In this document: one piece after another, positions 1 to 8,143 of the stretch
Layout: every line of letters starts with the position of its first letter
Position numbering within the stretch: position 1 is the stretch's first letter
DNA from: Polyangiaceae bacterium
GTDB lineage: Bacteria; Myxococcota_A; Polyangia; Polyangiales; Polyangiaceae
Length of the DNA stretch: 64,000 bases
Direction of reading: 5' to 3'
Assembly: GCA_020633235.1 (NCBI GenBank)
Contig: JACKEA010000005.1
Location: 815,610 to 879,609, forward strand
Notes under the pieces: generated by a model
The model's database searches: none
Seen by the model: the letters and a program-made list of their open reading frames with translations, nothing else
Told to the model about the DNA's origin: nothing
Program-made: the position numbers and the translations under genes

Positions 1-1
1 C

Positions 2-2113
2 ATCCCACCGCGGCCCCGCTTCTGGGTCTGCACCGTGGAGGCGATGCCCATGGATCGCGCGGTCGACTTCCTGGCCGTGGACGAGATCCAGCTCGCCGCG
101 CACGCGGAACGCGGTCACGTGTTCACCGAACGATTGCTACACGCCCGCGGACGCAAAGAGACGTGGTTCATGGGCGCCGACACCATGCGCCCCATGTTCC
201 GCGCGCTGCTGCCGCAGGCGTCCATTCAGAGCCATCCTCGGCTGAGCCGTTTGAGCGGCGTCCCGCCGTCCACTCTGGGTGGCCTGCCGCCGCGCTCCGC
301 CGTGGTCGCCTTCTCCATGGCCCGCGTGTACGAGATCGCCGAGCGCATTCGTCACCGCCGTGGAGGCGCAGCCGTAGTGCTGGGCGCGCTCTCACCCCGC
401 GCCCGCAACGCGCAGGTCGGCATCTACCAAGCCGGCGAGGTCGACTACCTGGTCGCGACGGACGCCATCGGCATGGGCCTGAACCTCGACGTCAGTCACG
501 TGGCCTTCGCGGATTTGCGCAAATTCGACGGCCGCGACGCCCGCGAGCTGACGCCGGCGGAGCTGGCGCAGATCGCCGGGCGCGCGGGCCGCCACCTGTC
601 CGACGGCAGCTTCGGCGTGCTGTCCCCCACCCGCCCCTTGCCGCACGACGTGGTGCGCAGCATCGAACGCCACCAGTTTCCGCCGGAGCGCACCCTGGTG
701 TGGCGCAGCGCGGAGCTCGATACGTCGTCCCTGGACGCGCTCGTGCGCTCGCTCAAGCGCGGCTCGCCGTCAGAGCTCCTTCGGCTGGTGGACCGCGCCG
801 ACGACTTCGCGACGCTGGTGGAGCTGACGGCACGCCCGGAGATCCGCGAGCTGGCGGATGCGCCGGAACGCGTCGCGCTGCTCTGGGACCTGTGCCAGAT
901 CCCCGACTACCGTCAGCTCCTGATCAGCCATCACGCGAATCTGGTCGCGGAGCTCTTCGCTCAGCTCACGGGCAAGGACGCGCGTCTGGATCGCGATTGG
1001 CTCGAGCGACGCATCCGTCGCCTGGACGACGACGAGGGCGACATCGACACCCTGCTCAGCCGGATGGCGTTCGTGCGCACTTGGACGTACGTCACCAGCC
1101 ATGGCGGCTGGGTGCAAAACGCTGCCGAGCTCCAGGCCCGGACGCGGGCGATCGAAGATCGCTTGAGCGACGCGCTCCACCAGCGCCTGGTCGAGCGCTT
1201 CGTGAAGCAAACCAGCAAGAGCGCGACGTCCGGCCCCAGCCGGGCTGCGCGCCGCACCGACAAATCCAATCCCTTCGAACGGCTGGAAGAGCTGCGGGCA
1301 AAGCTGTTCGGCCAAGAAGAGGAGCCCAGCACCGACGCCCTGAGCGCTGCGCTGGACGCGGAGCATTCGGCCCTCAGCGTGGACGCCCTGGGTCGCGTGT
1401 CCTTCGAAGGGCAAAGCCTCGGGCGACTGTCCCGCGGCAGCGACGTGCTGCACCCCGACGTGCGGGTGGACGTGGAAGGCACGCTGTCCGCGGGCGTCCG
1501 CCTGCGTCTTACGCGACGGCTCACGGCCTTCGGCCGCGATCTGGTCGAGGACGTGCTCGCTCCCCTGCGCGATGCACGCTTGGCAGAGGTGTCTCCCGCG
1601 GCTCGGGGGCTCGTGTACCAGCTGGAGCAGGGACTCGGCACCGCAGCACGCAAGAGCGCCGCGGATCAGATCGCAGCCCTCACCGCCGACGACCGCCGCA
1701 TCTTGAACGAGGCCGGCGTGCGTCTGGGACAGCGCTACGTCTACCTCCCCGCGCGGGTGAAACCGCGCTGGTTGGTGGCGCGCTCGGCCTTGTGGTCGGC
1801 CTACGCCAGCAGCTTGCCCCTGCTGCCCGGGCCGAGCCAAGTGTCCATCGTGCTCTCGGAGAGCCCGGCGCGGGAGCTCGACCAAAGCTATCTCACCCTC
1901 GGATACCCCGTGATCGCCGGACGCGCGATCCGAGTGGACGTGGCGGAGCGCATCGCGTCTCGCGCTCGCGAGCCCGAGGGCGCAGCACGGGACGTTGCCC
2001 GCTGGCTGGGGACCTCGGAACGCGACGCGACGCGGGTGCTCGCCGCCGTGGGTCGCCGAAGCAAACGCCCCCGCCGGCGGCGTCGTGCGAAAAGCCCGCC
2101 GGCCGAGAGCTGA
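2..2113 (+). CDS. SUV3-like DExH ATP-dependent RNA helicase (5' end cut by window)
   Basis: The reading frame is open to the first base, so the N-terminus with the Walker A lies outside the window. The visible part begins in the Walker B region (VDEIQ, near base 80) and continues with helicase motifs V and VI: ATDAIGMGLNLD near base 460 and QIAGRAGR near base 570. This set and spacing fit SUV3-type Ski2-like helicases, which unwind RNA in RNA decay in mitochondria and occur in some bacteria. About 500 further residues form an all-alpha C-terminal region ending in a basic Arg/Lys-rich tail, probably for RNA contact. The role here is inferred from the family. The stop is followed by a 307-bp gap before citrate synthase, so no operon partner is visible downstream. 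Confidence 0.8.
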   Translation: MPPRPRFWVCTVEAMPMDRAVDFLAVDEIQLAAHAERGHVFTERLLHARGRKETWFMGADTMRPMFRALLPQASIQSHPRLSRLSGVPPSTLGGLPPRSAVVAFSMARVYEIAERIRHRRGGAAVVLGALSPRARNAQVGIYQAGEVDYLVATDAIGMGLNLDVSHVAFADLRKFDGRDARELTPAELAQIAGRAGRHLSDGSFGVLSPTRPLPHDVVRSIERHQFPPERTLVWRSAELDTSSLDALVRSLKRGSPSELLRLVDRADDFATLVELTARPEIRELADAPERVALLWDLCQIPDYRQLLISHHANLVAELFAQLTGKDARLDRDWLERRIRRLDDDEGDIDTLLSRMAFVRTWTYVTSHGGWVQNAAELQARTRAIEDRLSDALHQRLVERFVKQTSKSATSGPSRAARRTDKSNPFERLEELRAKLFGQEEEPSTDALSAALDAEHSALSVDALGRVSFEGQSLGRLSRGSDVLHPDVRVDVEGTLSAGVRLRLTRRLTAFGRDLVEDVLAPLRDARLAEVSPAARGLVYQLEQGLGTAARKSAADQIAALTADDRRILNEAGVRLGQRYVYLPARVKPRWLVARSALWSAYASSLPLLPGPSQVSIVLSESPARELDQSYLTLGYPVIAGRAIRVDVAERIASRAREPEGAARDVARWLGTSERDATRVLAAVGRRSKRPRRRRRAKSPPAES

Positions 2114-2420
2114 GCCACTCTTTTTCCTGGGATTTTCCGTTAGCTGGTTGGAGCGGCGCGATGCCCGGCGCGCAGCGACCGGAAATTCGCGAAAATTCCG
2201 CGCCCGAGCACGACCGTCGCCGCCCTTTCACGCAACCTCGGCGCGCGGTCCGTAGCTCCGAGAGGCAGGCGTCAGCTCACCCCGGAGGCCGGGACATTTT
2301 TGCCGACCCCAGTGGAGCGCCCGTGCTACGTGGCAAGAGACGTTTCGGCCGAGCAAGGCCGCCGCAGCCGACTTCGACCGACCGTCGCCGATCATCCACC
2401 AGTGCGAAGGAGCAGGACGC
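2114..2420. other. Intergenic region upstream of citrate synthase
   Basis: This stretch lies between the helicase stop and the gltA start. I see no convincing ORF or terminator. The last bases hold a good ribosome binding site, AAGGAG at 2407-2412, eight bases before the ATG at 2421. The AT-richer patch near 2180-2200 contains imperfect inverted GGAAATT/AATTCC halves but no recognisable operator. Confidence 0.5.
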
Positions 2421-3701
2421 ATGGGCAGCACTGCAAAGCTCGTCTACGACGGCAAGAACTACGAGTTCCCGGTCATCGAAGGTAGCGAAGGAGAAAAGGC
2501 GATCGACATCGCCGCTCTGCGCAAGGACACCGGTCTCATCACTCTGGACCCGGGGTACGGCAACACCGGCTCGTGCCAGAGCGCCATCACCTTCATCGAC
2601 GGCGAGAAGGGCATCCTGCGCTACCGCGGGTACCCGATCGAGGAGATCGCCGAGCGCGCTCGCTTCACCGAGGTCTGCTACATGCTGATCTACGGCGATC
2701 GCCCGAACATGGAGGATCTGCAGAAGTTCCGTCAGCAGATGACCCTCCATACCCTCATCCACGAGGACATGAAGAAGTTCTACGAGGGGTATCCGCCGGG
2801 TGCTCACCCCATGGCCATCATGGCGGCGATGGTCGCGTCCCTCTCCTCCTTCTACAAGGAAGGCAAGACGGACGAAGAAACGGATCTGAACATCATCCGC
2901 ATCTTGGCCAAGAGCAAGACGCTGGCGGCGTTCAGCTACAAGAAGTCCATCGGCCAGCCTTTCATCTATCCGCGCAACGACATGTCTTGGCCGGCGAACT
3001 TCCTGCGCATGATGTTCGCGGTCCCCGCGGAGGAGTACACGGTTCCGAAGGTCTTCGAGGACGCCATGAACCTGCTCCTGATCCTGCACGCGGATCACGA
3101 ACAGAACTGCAGCACCTCCACCATGCGCATGGTCGGCTCCAGCGGCGCGAACCTGTTCGCGTCCATCTCGGCGGCCATCTGCGCGTTGTGGGGCCCGCTC
3201 CACGGCGGCGCCAACCAGGCCGTAATCGAGATGCTCGAGAACATCCAGGCCAGCGGCGGCGACTACCGCGGCTTCTTGGACAAGGTGAAGAGCGGTGACT
3301 CCAGTGCGCGGCTCATGGGCTTCGGTCACCGCGTGTACAAGAACTTCGATCCCCGCGCGAAGCTGCTGAAAGCGGCAGCAGACCGCATCTTCGACGAGCT
3401 CGGGATCCACGACCCCGCTCTCGACCTGGCCAAGAAGATCGAAGAGGCCGCGCTTTCGGAGGACTACTTCGTTGAGCGCAAGCTGTATCCGAACGTCGAC
3501 TTCTACAGCGGCATCATCTATCGCGCGATGGGCATCCCCACGGAGATGTTCACCGTGATGTTCACCCTGGGTCGCCTCCCCGGCTGGATCGCGCACTGGC
3601 GCGAGCAGCGCAAGGAGGGCGGGCGCATCCATCGGCCGCGGCAGGTGTACATCGGCTCCACCAAGCGGGGCTTCGAGGACCGCGGCACGAAGAAGCTGTG
3701 A
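2421..3701 (+). CDS. gltA: Citrate synthase (type II, hexameric class)
   Basis: Condenses acetyl-CoA and oxaloacetate to citrate, the entry step of the TCA cycle, in the cytoplasm. The protein is 426 aa, the usual length for gram-negative GltA. Visible signatures are the active-site block LHADHEQNCSTSTMR, the GPLHGGANQAV block carrying a catalytic His, and MGFGHRVYKNFDPRAK, with the oxaloacetate-binding His/Arg. The N-terminus starts with the short beta domain (LVYDGKNYEFPVIEG) typical of this class. ATG is supported by AAGGAG eight bases upstream. It appears monocistronic, as it is followed by a GC-rich hairpin and an unrelated gene. Confidence 0.97.
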   Translation: MGSTAKLVYDGKNYEFPVIEGSEGEKAIDIAALRKDTGLITLDPGYGNTGSCQSAITFIDGEKGILRYRGYPIEEIAERARFTEVCYMLIYGDRPNMEDLQKFRQQMTLHTLIHEDMKKFYEGYPPGAHPMAIMAAMVASLSSFYKEGKTDEETDLNIIRILAKSKTLAAFSYKKSIGQPFIYPRNDMSWPANFLRMMFAVPAEEYTVPKVFEDAMNLLLILHADHEQNCSTSTMRMVGSSGANLFASISAAICALWGPLHGGANQAVIEMLENIQASGGDYRGFLDKVKSGDSSARLMGFGHRVYKNFDPRAKLLKAAADRIFDELGIHDPALDLAKKIEEAALSEDYFVERKLYPNVDFYSGIIYRAMGIPTEMFTVMFTLGRLPGWIAHWREQRKEGGRIHRPRQVYIGSTKRGFEDRGTKKL

Positions 3702-3710
3702 ACCGCGCGT

Positions 3711-3735
3711 CGGGTCGGGGTCTGCCTCCGACCCG
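3711..3735 (+). terminator. GC hairpin after gltA, possible terminator
   Basis: Perfect 8-bp inverted repeat CGGGTCGG / CCGACCCG with a 9-nt loop, starting nine bases after the gltA stop. There is no U tract after it, so it may act as a transcript-end stabiliser or Rho-dependent site rather than a classical intrinsic terminator. Confidence 0.4.
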
Positions 3736-3779
3736 CCGTATGCTTGCTCCCAGAGAGAAAGACGCTCTAACGTCGTCCA

Positions 3780-4505
3780 GTGACCGAAACCGACGAGCTC
3801 GACAGCCTCTGGGACGTACCGGACGACGCGGCGGATCCACCCCCGCCCAAGGCGATCGCGGCAGAGCCGAAGCCGGCCCCCCCGGTGTCCGTGCCGCCGC
3901 CGCCCCTCGAGGTGGACGACGGCTGGGACGCGAGCCCGGCGCCGCCAGCGGCCGCGCCGGCCAAGGTCGCCGCGCCGGCCAAGGTCGCCGCGCCGGCCAA
4001 GGTCGCCGCGCCGCAGACGGCCAAGGCACAGCCCGCGGCCGCGGCCGAGGCCGCTCCGTCCCTGCCTGGCGGAGCCCGCTCCTTGAAGCAGGCGCTTCGG
4101 GCGGCGGATCGCAAGAACAAAAAGCACGCGAAAGCTGCGGGCCGTGCCCGCAAGGCGGAACGCAGGGCGCGCCGCGCCGAAGCGCGACGGGCTCGTCCCG
4201 AGCCGGTCGCCCCCAAGCCGCGCCCCGCCGTACCGGCCAAAGCGACGGTTCCCGCGCCGAACCAACAAAAGAAGAAACCGGCCAGCGATGAGCCGGTGAC
4301 TCAGACGCCCATGTCGAAACACAAGAAGCACAAGCCGCACCGGCGCACGGAGCCGCGGAAGAAGCCGGCGCCACACCCGACCCCCAAGAAGAAGCACGTC
4401 GAGCCCGAGGTCGAGGCTCCCGCCCGCAAGGGCAACGTGCTCCTGATCCTGCTGGTCGTGGCCATCGTCGCCGGCATCGTGGTGTTCCTCACCGGCGGCC
4501 GCTGA
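3780..4505 (+). CDS. Ala/Pro/Lys-rich tail-anchored hypothetical protein
   Basis: Function unknown. The protein is 241 aa and starts at GTG. The first 60 residues are acidic and Pro-rich (DELDSLWDVPDD). Then come three exact copies of an 18-bp unit encoding APAKVA (about 3957-4010), a long Lys/Arg/Ala-rich basic segment, and a single C-terminal hydrophobic helix (about residues 218-238) ending with GGR. The topology suggests a cytoplasmic disordered basic region anchored in the inner membrane by its tail, which could bind nucleic acid or acidic polymer, but this is inference. No catalytic motif is visible. The GC-rich codon usage matches its neighbours. Confidence 0.7.
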   Translation: MTETDELDSLWDVPDDAADPPPPKAIAAEPKPAPPVSVPPPPLEVDDGWDASPAPPAAAPAKVAAPAKVAAPAKVAAPQTAKAQPAAAAEAAPSLPGGARSLKQALRAADRKNKKHAKAAGRARKAERRARRAEARRARPEPVAPKPRPAVPAKATVPAPNQQKKKPASDEPVTQTPMSKHKKHKPHRRTEPRKKPAPHPTPKKKHVEPEVEAPARKGNVLLILLVVAIVAGIVVFLTGGR

Positions 4506-4744
4506 CGCCTCTTTTAATCCCAGTGCTCGCCTGAATCGGTCCTCTCTCGCGAAGCGGCGGCTGGGTCAGCGGAGCATCTTCCCACCTGGCAGCTTGTCGG
4601 TTCGGCGCGGAATCAGCCCGCGCGCTGGCCGCCTATCGCGGAACGAGCAGCGCCAGGGCACGGCGAAGCAGCTCCTCTTGCGAGAGGGTGCGGGCTTCTC
4701 GAGCTTCGCTTTCAGGCTCTCTCTCCGGCCCCGCTCGAGCTCAC

Positions 4745-4811
4745 CGATCAGGGGGGATCGGTCGCGCCCAAATCGGTTGCTATGTAAACTGATTTTCCTA
4801 CGCCAAAGACC
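4745..4811. repeat. Direct repeat copy 1 with internal imperfect palindrome
   Basis: Begins CGATCAGGGG and contains TTGCTATGTAAAC flanked by the imperfect inverted arms ATCGGTT and AACTGAT. A second copy starts 121 bp downstream. On the minus strand it reads KSVYIATDLGA. Confidence 0.8.
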
Positions 4812-5218
4812 CCCGCGCGTCCCCCTTCTGCCCTTCTCGAGCCTGCCGAACCCTGTCGAATGCAACGATCAGGGGCTTCGGACGCGCCTAGATCAGTTGC
4901 TATGTAAACCGATTTCCGTGCACCCCAGACCCCATCAATTCCGCGGGTCCACCCCGGCAAAGCCCACGCCCTTGGTCCAGCGCGCTGCGCGGACGCTGTG
5001 CGAACGAGACAGGCGAAATGAGAGCGCGGAGCGTCCGAAAGCTCGTCGACGAAATTCGCATTCGCGGTGTCGAATTCTGTCGTCCGTTCGCGCTCGTCTC
5101 GCGGTGCCGTCTTCCGGCCGCTTGGCTTCAGAAGGCCGCGCGCCCGCCCTCGAACGACGCGCGGCAACGGCGGCACGGCCGTCAGCGCTCTCGCCGGGGT
5201 GGCGTCCGTGATGGTCAA
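4748..5218 (-). CDS. Doubtful ORF with two KSVYIATDLGA repeats
   Basis: 156 codons, TTG start, 18 bp downstream of the DUF362 gene on the same strand. The C-terminal third has two repeats, GVWGARKSVYIATDLGA and GVFGVGKSVYIATDLGA, followed by an acidic/Pro segment. The N-terminal part is Arg/Ala-rich and resembles random GC-rich translation. Within the 11-residue core the two DNA copies differ at four bases, all silent, which argues for past or present coding. I see no Shine-Dalgarno sequence, signal peptide or known domain. It may equally be a DNA element that happens to be open. Confidence 0.3.
   Translation of the reverse strand: MTITDATPARALTAVPPLPRVVRGRARGLLKPSGRKTAPRDERERTTEFDTANANFVDELSDAPRSHFACLVRTASAQRAGPRAWALPGWTRGIDGVWGARKSVYIATDLGASEAPDRCIRQGSAGSRRAEGGRAGVFGVGKSVYIATDLGATDPP
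4866..4932. repeat. Direct repeat copy 2 with internal imperfect palindrome
   Basis: Same element as at 4745-4811. It begins CGATCAGGGG, has the identical core TTGCTATGTAAAC, and has arms ATCAGTT / AACCGAT. Most differences from copy 1 are synonymous in the minus-strand reading frame. Confidence 0.8.
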
Positions 5219-5236
5219 CCCAGGCGAACAGTGGGC

Positions 5237-6289
5237 TTAGATCGTCACTTCCGTCATTCGGATCTTGCTCTCGGCGTGTACGCCGAGACCGAGATCCGCG
5301 GCCTTGGCGATGTAGGTCGGAGCGCGCTTGACCTGCGACAGCGTCTTCAGGCCGTTGTCCTTGCGCGCTTGCTCGATCACCTTCCAGCCGATGGTGTCCA
5401 TGGCCACCGGATCCGTCGAGACGTAGATGGCGCCGTGGGGAATGCGGCGCTTGGGGTTCTTGTCGAGCGGCCCCTGGTCGTAGATGATCTTGAAGGCATC
5501 CGTGATGTGAAGGCGCACCCGGCTCTTCATGATCGGGTGATTGTAGAGCACGGCAATCTGGGGTGACGCATGGTGCGCGTGGTGATCGCTGGGATTGGTG
5601 ATCGACCCGTGCGTCATGTTCTTGAGGCAGCCGGTGTAGCCGCAGATGGAGTGATCTTTGATCTGCGTCATGTCGATCACCGCGGTGGCCTCCGTGAGGA
5701 AGCGCACGTAGCGGGTCTTCACGGTTTCGAACACCGCGATGGGCTTCATGTCCGCGATGGAGTTGCCGTGGATCTCCGCCTTGACGCCCTTGGGCAGCTT
5801 GTTGCCCTTCACGTTGATGCGGGTGCCTCGGAGGTAGCTCGGAAACTGCTCGTATACGGTGATCTTCTCCGGCGGGACGCCCATCGCCACCAAGCCTTCC
5901 ACCACCGGCAAGATCACCTCGAAGTTCACCGCCATGGTGGCGCCGCGCTGACCGGCGATACCGTTCACCTTCACCGCCACCACGTCGTCCTTGTGGATGA
6001 ACTTGGCGAGAGCATCGGCGATGTTCCCAGCTCCCGTGAAAGTGGTGAGCGCCTTTTCCACCATGCGCCGAGCGATCTCTGGCTTGGGCCACAGCAGGTT
6101 CTTGTTCATCATCGACTCGAAGTCGCCCCCCTTGCTGACCTTCACGATCTTGCCGGCCGAGCGCATCGGCGAGAAACCCGGAGGCGGTTTGGCCTCGAAG
6201 CTGTCCGCGGCGAACACCGAAGGCGCGGCCGTGACGGAGGCGAGAGCTGCAGAGGCACCGATGAACCCACGACGACTGAGGTCGGACAT
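5237..6289 (-). CDS. Tat-exported DUF362 family protein
   Basis: 350 aa. The N-terminus has a twin-arginine signal, SRRGFIGASAAL, followed by a cleavable Ala-rich stretch (VFAAD), so the protein is probably folded before export to the periplasm, perhaps with a cofactor. The rest matches the DUF362 fold: VVAVKVNGIAGQ, a central IDMTQIKDHSICGYTGCLKN block, and IYVSTDPVAMDTIGWKVIE near the C-terminus. DUF362 proteins have no firmly known reaction and some are fused to ferredoxins; this one has no 4Fe-4S motif. A second, cytoplasmic-looking DUF362 protein is at 38926-40215. The gene is divergent from the zinc-ribbon gene at 6393. Confidence 0.85.
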   Translation of the reverse strand: MSDLSRRGFIGASAALASVTAAPSVFAADSFEAKPPPGFSPMRSAGKIVKVSKGGDFESMMNKNLLWPKPEIARRMVEKALTTFTGAGNIADALAKFIHKDDVVAVKVNGIAGQRGATMAVNFEVILPVVEGLVAMGVPPEKITVYEQFPSYLRGTRINVKGNKLPKGVKAEIHGNSIADMKPIAVFETVKTRYVRFLTEATAVIDMTQIKDHSICGYTGCLKNMTHGSITNPSDHHAHHASPQIAVLYNHPIMKSRVRLHITDAFKIIYDQGPLDKNPKRRIPHGAIYVSTDPVAMDTIGWKVIEQARKDNGLKTLSQVKRAPTYIAKAADLGLGVHAESKIRMTEVTI

Positions 6290-6392
6290 GGCAGGGAGGA
6301 TAGCTCAAGCCCGTGAGCGCGTCCGAGTGGCGGCGCGCATCAGCAGGAAAACCAGCTTGCGCGACGGCCGTGGCACTGCGAGCCTGGCTCGC

Positions 6393-6824
6393 ATGACGCT
6401 GGGCTCGGCCCCCACCGGCTACCGCAACGGTCCTCTACGCTGCCCGGCGTGCGGAGCCGCCATGTCCGAACGCCTCGCTGCCGTCGCCACAGTGGACGTG
6501 TGCGGAGATTGCGGTGGCGTCTTCGTAGATTGGTTCGACGGCGAGGTGAGCACCGCCGTGCTGGGAGCGGATCCGCCCGTACCGCTGGCGCTGCGCGGAC
6601 AGGGCGACGGCAACTGCCCGCTGTGCCGTACGCCGATGACCGAAGCCACCTACCCGGACGAGGGCGGAGCACGCGTGGCACGTTGCGGCGGCTGCGCCGG
6701 CACCTTCGTTCCGCGGGATTCGATGGACGCGATCGTGGCGCTCGGCGCACCAGAGGACGCTCCGTCGGAAGCGTCGCTGCTCGATCAGCTCCTCGGCCGC
6801 CTGCGATCGCTGTTCGGTTGGTGA
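6393..6824 (+). CDS. zf-TFIIB-like double zinc-ribbon protein
   Basis: 143 aa. Two zinc-ribbon units are visible: CPACGAAM ... CGDCGGVFVDW (residues about 14-45) and CPLCRTPM ... CGGCAGTFVPRD (about 75-108). The C-terminus is short and amphipathic. This arrangement is typical of small zf-TFIIB (DUF-type) proteins of unknown role, probably binding zinc and protein or nucleic acid. The ATG at 6393 was chosen because the residues before it are low-complexity and the first ribbon starts soon after. The open frame reaches further upstream, but there it overlaps the divergent DUF362 gene. Confidence 0.75.
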   Translation: MTLGSAPTGYRNGPLRCPACGAAMSERLAAVATVDVCGDCGGVFVDWFDGEVSTAVLGADPPVPLALRGQGDGNCPLCRTPMTEATYPDEGGARVARCGGCAGTFVPRDSMDAIVALGAPEDAPSEASLLDQLLGRLRSLFGW

Positions 6825-6854
6825 GCGAACCGCGGGCAACATTCGGGCCGCACC

Positions 6855-6882
6855 TTGCGAACCAGCCAAAAATGGCTATACT
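6855..6882 (+). promoter_or_regulatory. Sigma70-like promoter for the 7044 gene
   Basis: TTGCGA at 6855-6860 and TATACT at 6877-6882 are separated by 16 bp, a good housekeeping-type match in an otherwise GC-rich gap. It gives a 5' leader of roughly 150 nt before the ATG at 7044. Confidence 0.55.
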
Positions 6883-7043
6883 GACTTAGTCATCGCGACG
6901 TGCGGCGTCCGTTTCATTGGTCGCAGGTCGCACAACAAGTGGTGGTGCGCGGCGTTCCGAAGCTGCCCGCATCCGCGGGACACGCGTGTGTTCAGCACGC
7001 GAGCTCGAGCGTAGCCACCGTCACTCGACGAAGGAGATCGTTC

Positions 7044-8072
7044 ATGTCGCTCGCTGCGCCCACTTCCCCGCCGACCCAACACCCCGAGCCCGAGGAGCCC
7101 CGGGCTCCCGCGCTGTTCCGCCACAAGAAGCGGAAGGAGTGGGGCCTCGCGATTCTGGCGTGGGACCGCGGCGTCAAACGCGCGTTCCTGTTCGAGGACG
7201 GCGAGCTACGGGTGATCGCTCGCGGATTCTTCGGAATGATCGAGGAGATCGATCGTCCGGCGGACGAAGCGCGAGCGCTGATTCGCAAGCTGAGCGCGCA
7301 CCTGGATGCGCACGCGGCGCGCGCGCTCCTGGGCTCGGACAGCGCGAGCGCCATGACCTTCGACGACCAGATCGGCGTCTTCCGCGCGCTCTACCCCGGC
7401 GGCTTCGCCGGGGACGAGTGGCAGAAGGGCGTACGGGGCAAGGGCCAGAAACGTCCGCTCAAGCGTCATCGCGACGCCGCGATCGCACGCGCACAGGAGC
7501 TGTTGGCGAAGGACGTGATGGACAAGAAGCTGCTCGCGGGAGACGCGTCCAGCGTGGTGGCGGACATCATCAGCGTGCTCGATGGGACCGATCTGGTGAG
7601 CAAGGCGCAAATCCGCCCGCTCACCAAGGTGGCTCCGGCGCGCCACGAAGAGCTGGCGCGAGCGACGCACGACCTGCTCTGGGGTCCGGACGAAGAAGTC
7701 CCCCGCATGGCGTCCTTCATCTCGACTCTGGAGTCCTTGATGGGCACGACCCCGAGCTGGCAGCTGGTGACCGCCCTGCCGGCGTTGGTACATCCGAAGC
7801 AGGACGTCCCCGTTCGGCCCTCGCGTTTCCGCGACCAGGCCAAGTACATGGCGCCGCGAGTCACGCTCGCCAACACCCCGGACGCCAACGTCTACAGCCG
7901 GGTCCTGGGCATGGCGACGATGATCCGTGATCGACTCCAGGACGCAGGTCTCGAACCGCAAGACCTGGTCGACGTCCACGACTTCGTGTGCCTCACGCTG
8001 AGCCCCAAGGCTCAGAAGCAGTGGGACGACGCGAAGTCCAGCCTCGCCGCGGCGGACGCCGAAGCCGCCTGA
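7044..8072 (+). CDS. Conserved-looking hypothetical protein
   Basis: Not recognised. The protein is 342 aa, soluble and mixed-charge with no signal peptide. The N-terminal 60 residues contain a compact beta segment (WGLAILAWDRGVKRAFLFEDGE) followed by helical segments. A basic stretch, GKGQKRPLKRHRDAA, lies near residue 135. The C-terminal half is helical and ends with an Ala-rich tail. The start at 7044 is fixed by AAGGAG seven bases upstream; the frame is open earlier but without a ribosome site. It sits behind a sigma70-like promoter and 71 bp before glnS. The fold could be a nucleic-acid or tRNA-related factor given the neighbour, but nothing in the sequence proves this. Confidence 0.75.
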   Translation: MSLAAPTSPPTQHPEPEEPRAPALFRHKKRKEWGLAILAWDRGVKRAFLFEDGELRVIARGFFGMIEEIDRPADEARALIRKLSAHLDAHAARALLGSDSASAMTFDDQIGVFRALYPGGFAGDEWQKGVRGKGQKRPLKRHRDAAIARAQELLAKDVMDKKLLAGDASSVVADIISVLDGTDLVSKAQIRPLTKVAPARHEELARATHDLLWGPDEEVPRMASFISTLESLMGTTPSWQLVTALPALVHPKQDVPVRPSRFRDQAKYMAPRVTLANTPDANVYSRVLGMATMIRDRLQDAGLEPQDLVDVHDFVCLTLSPKAQKQWDDAKSSLAAADAEAA

Positions 8073-8143
8073 CCCCAATGCCCCCTCGCGCGACAGCGCG
8101 GGGGGGCGTAGAGTTCGCGGCTCATTCCTTCAGGAGACCGGCC

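Larger units (their letters stand above)
4506..5236. other. 731-bp gap with a duplicated element and a doubtful ORF
   Basis: This is the longest stretch without a confident gene. It holds two copies of a roughly 67-bp element 121 bp apart (listed separately) and one minus-strand ORF whose only recognisable content is the translation of those two copies. No tRNA, IS end or terminator is evident. A plus-strand ORF over 4594-5211 is Arg/Ser-rich noise. Confidence 0.6.

Noticed and set aside
2277..4397. Long minus-strand open frame opposite citrate synthase and the next gene
   Set aside because: It is the antisense of a certain gene (gltA), has Arg/His-rich shadow composition and no ribosome site; high GC makes such frames common.
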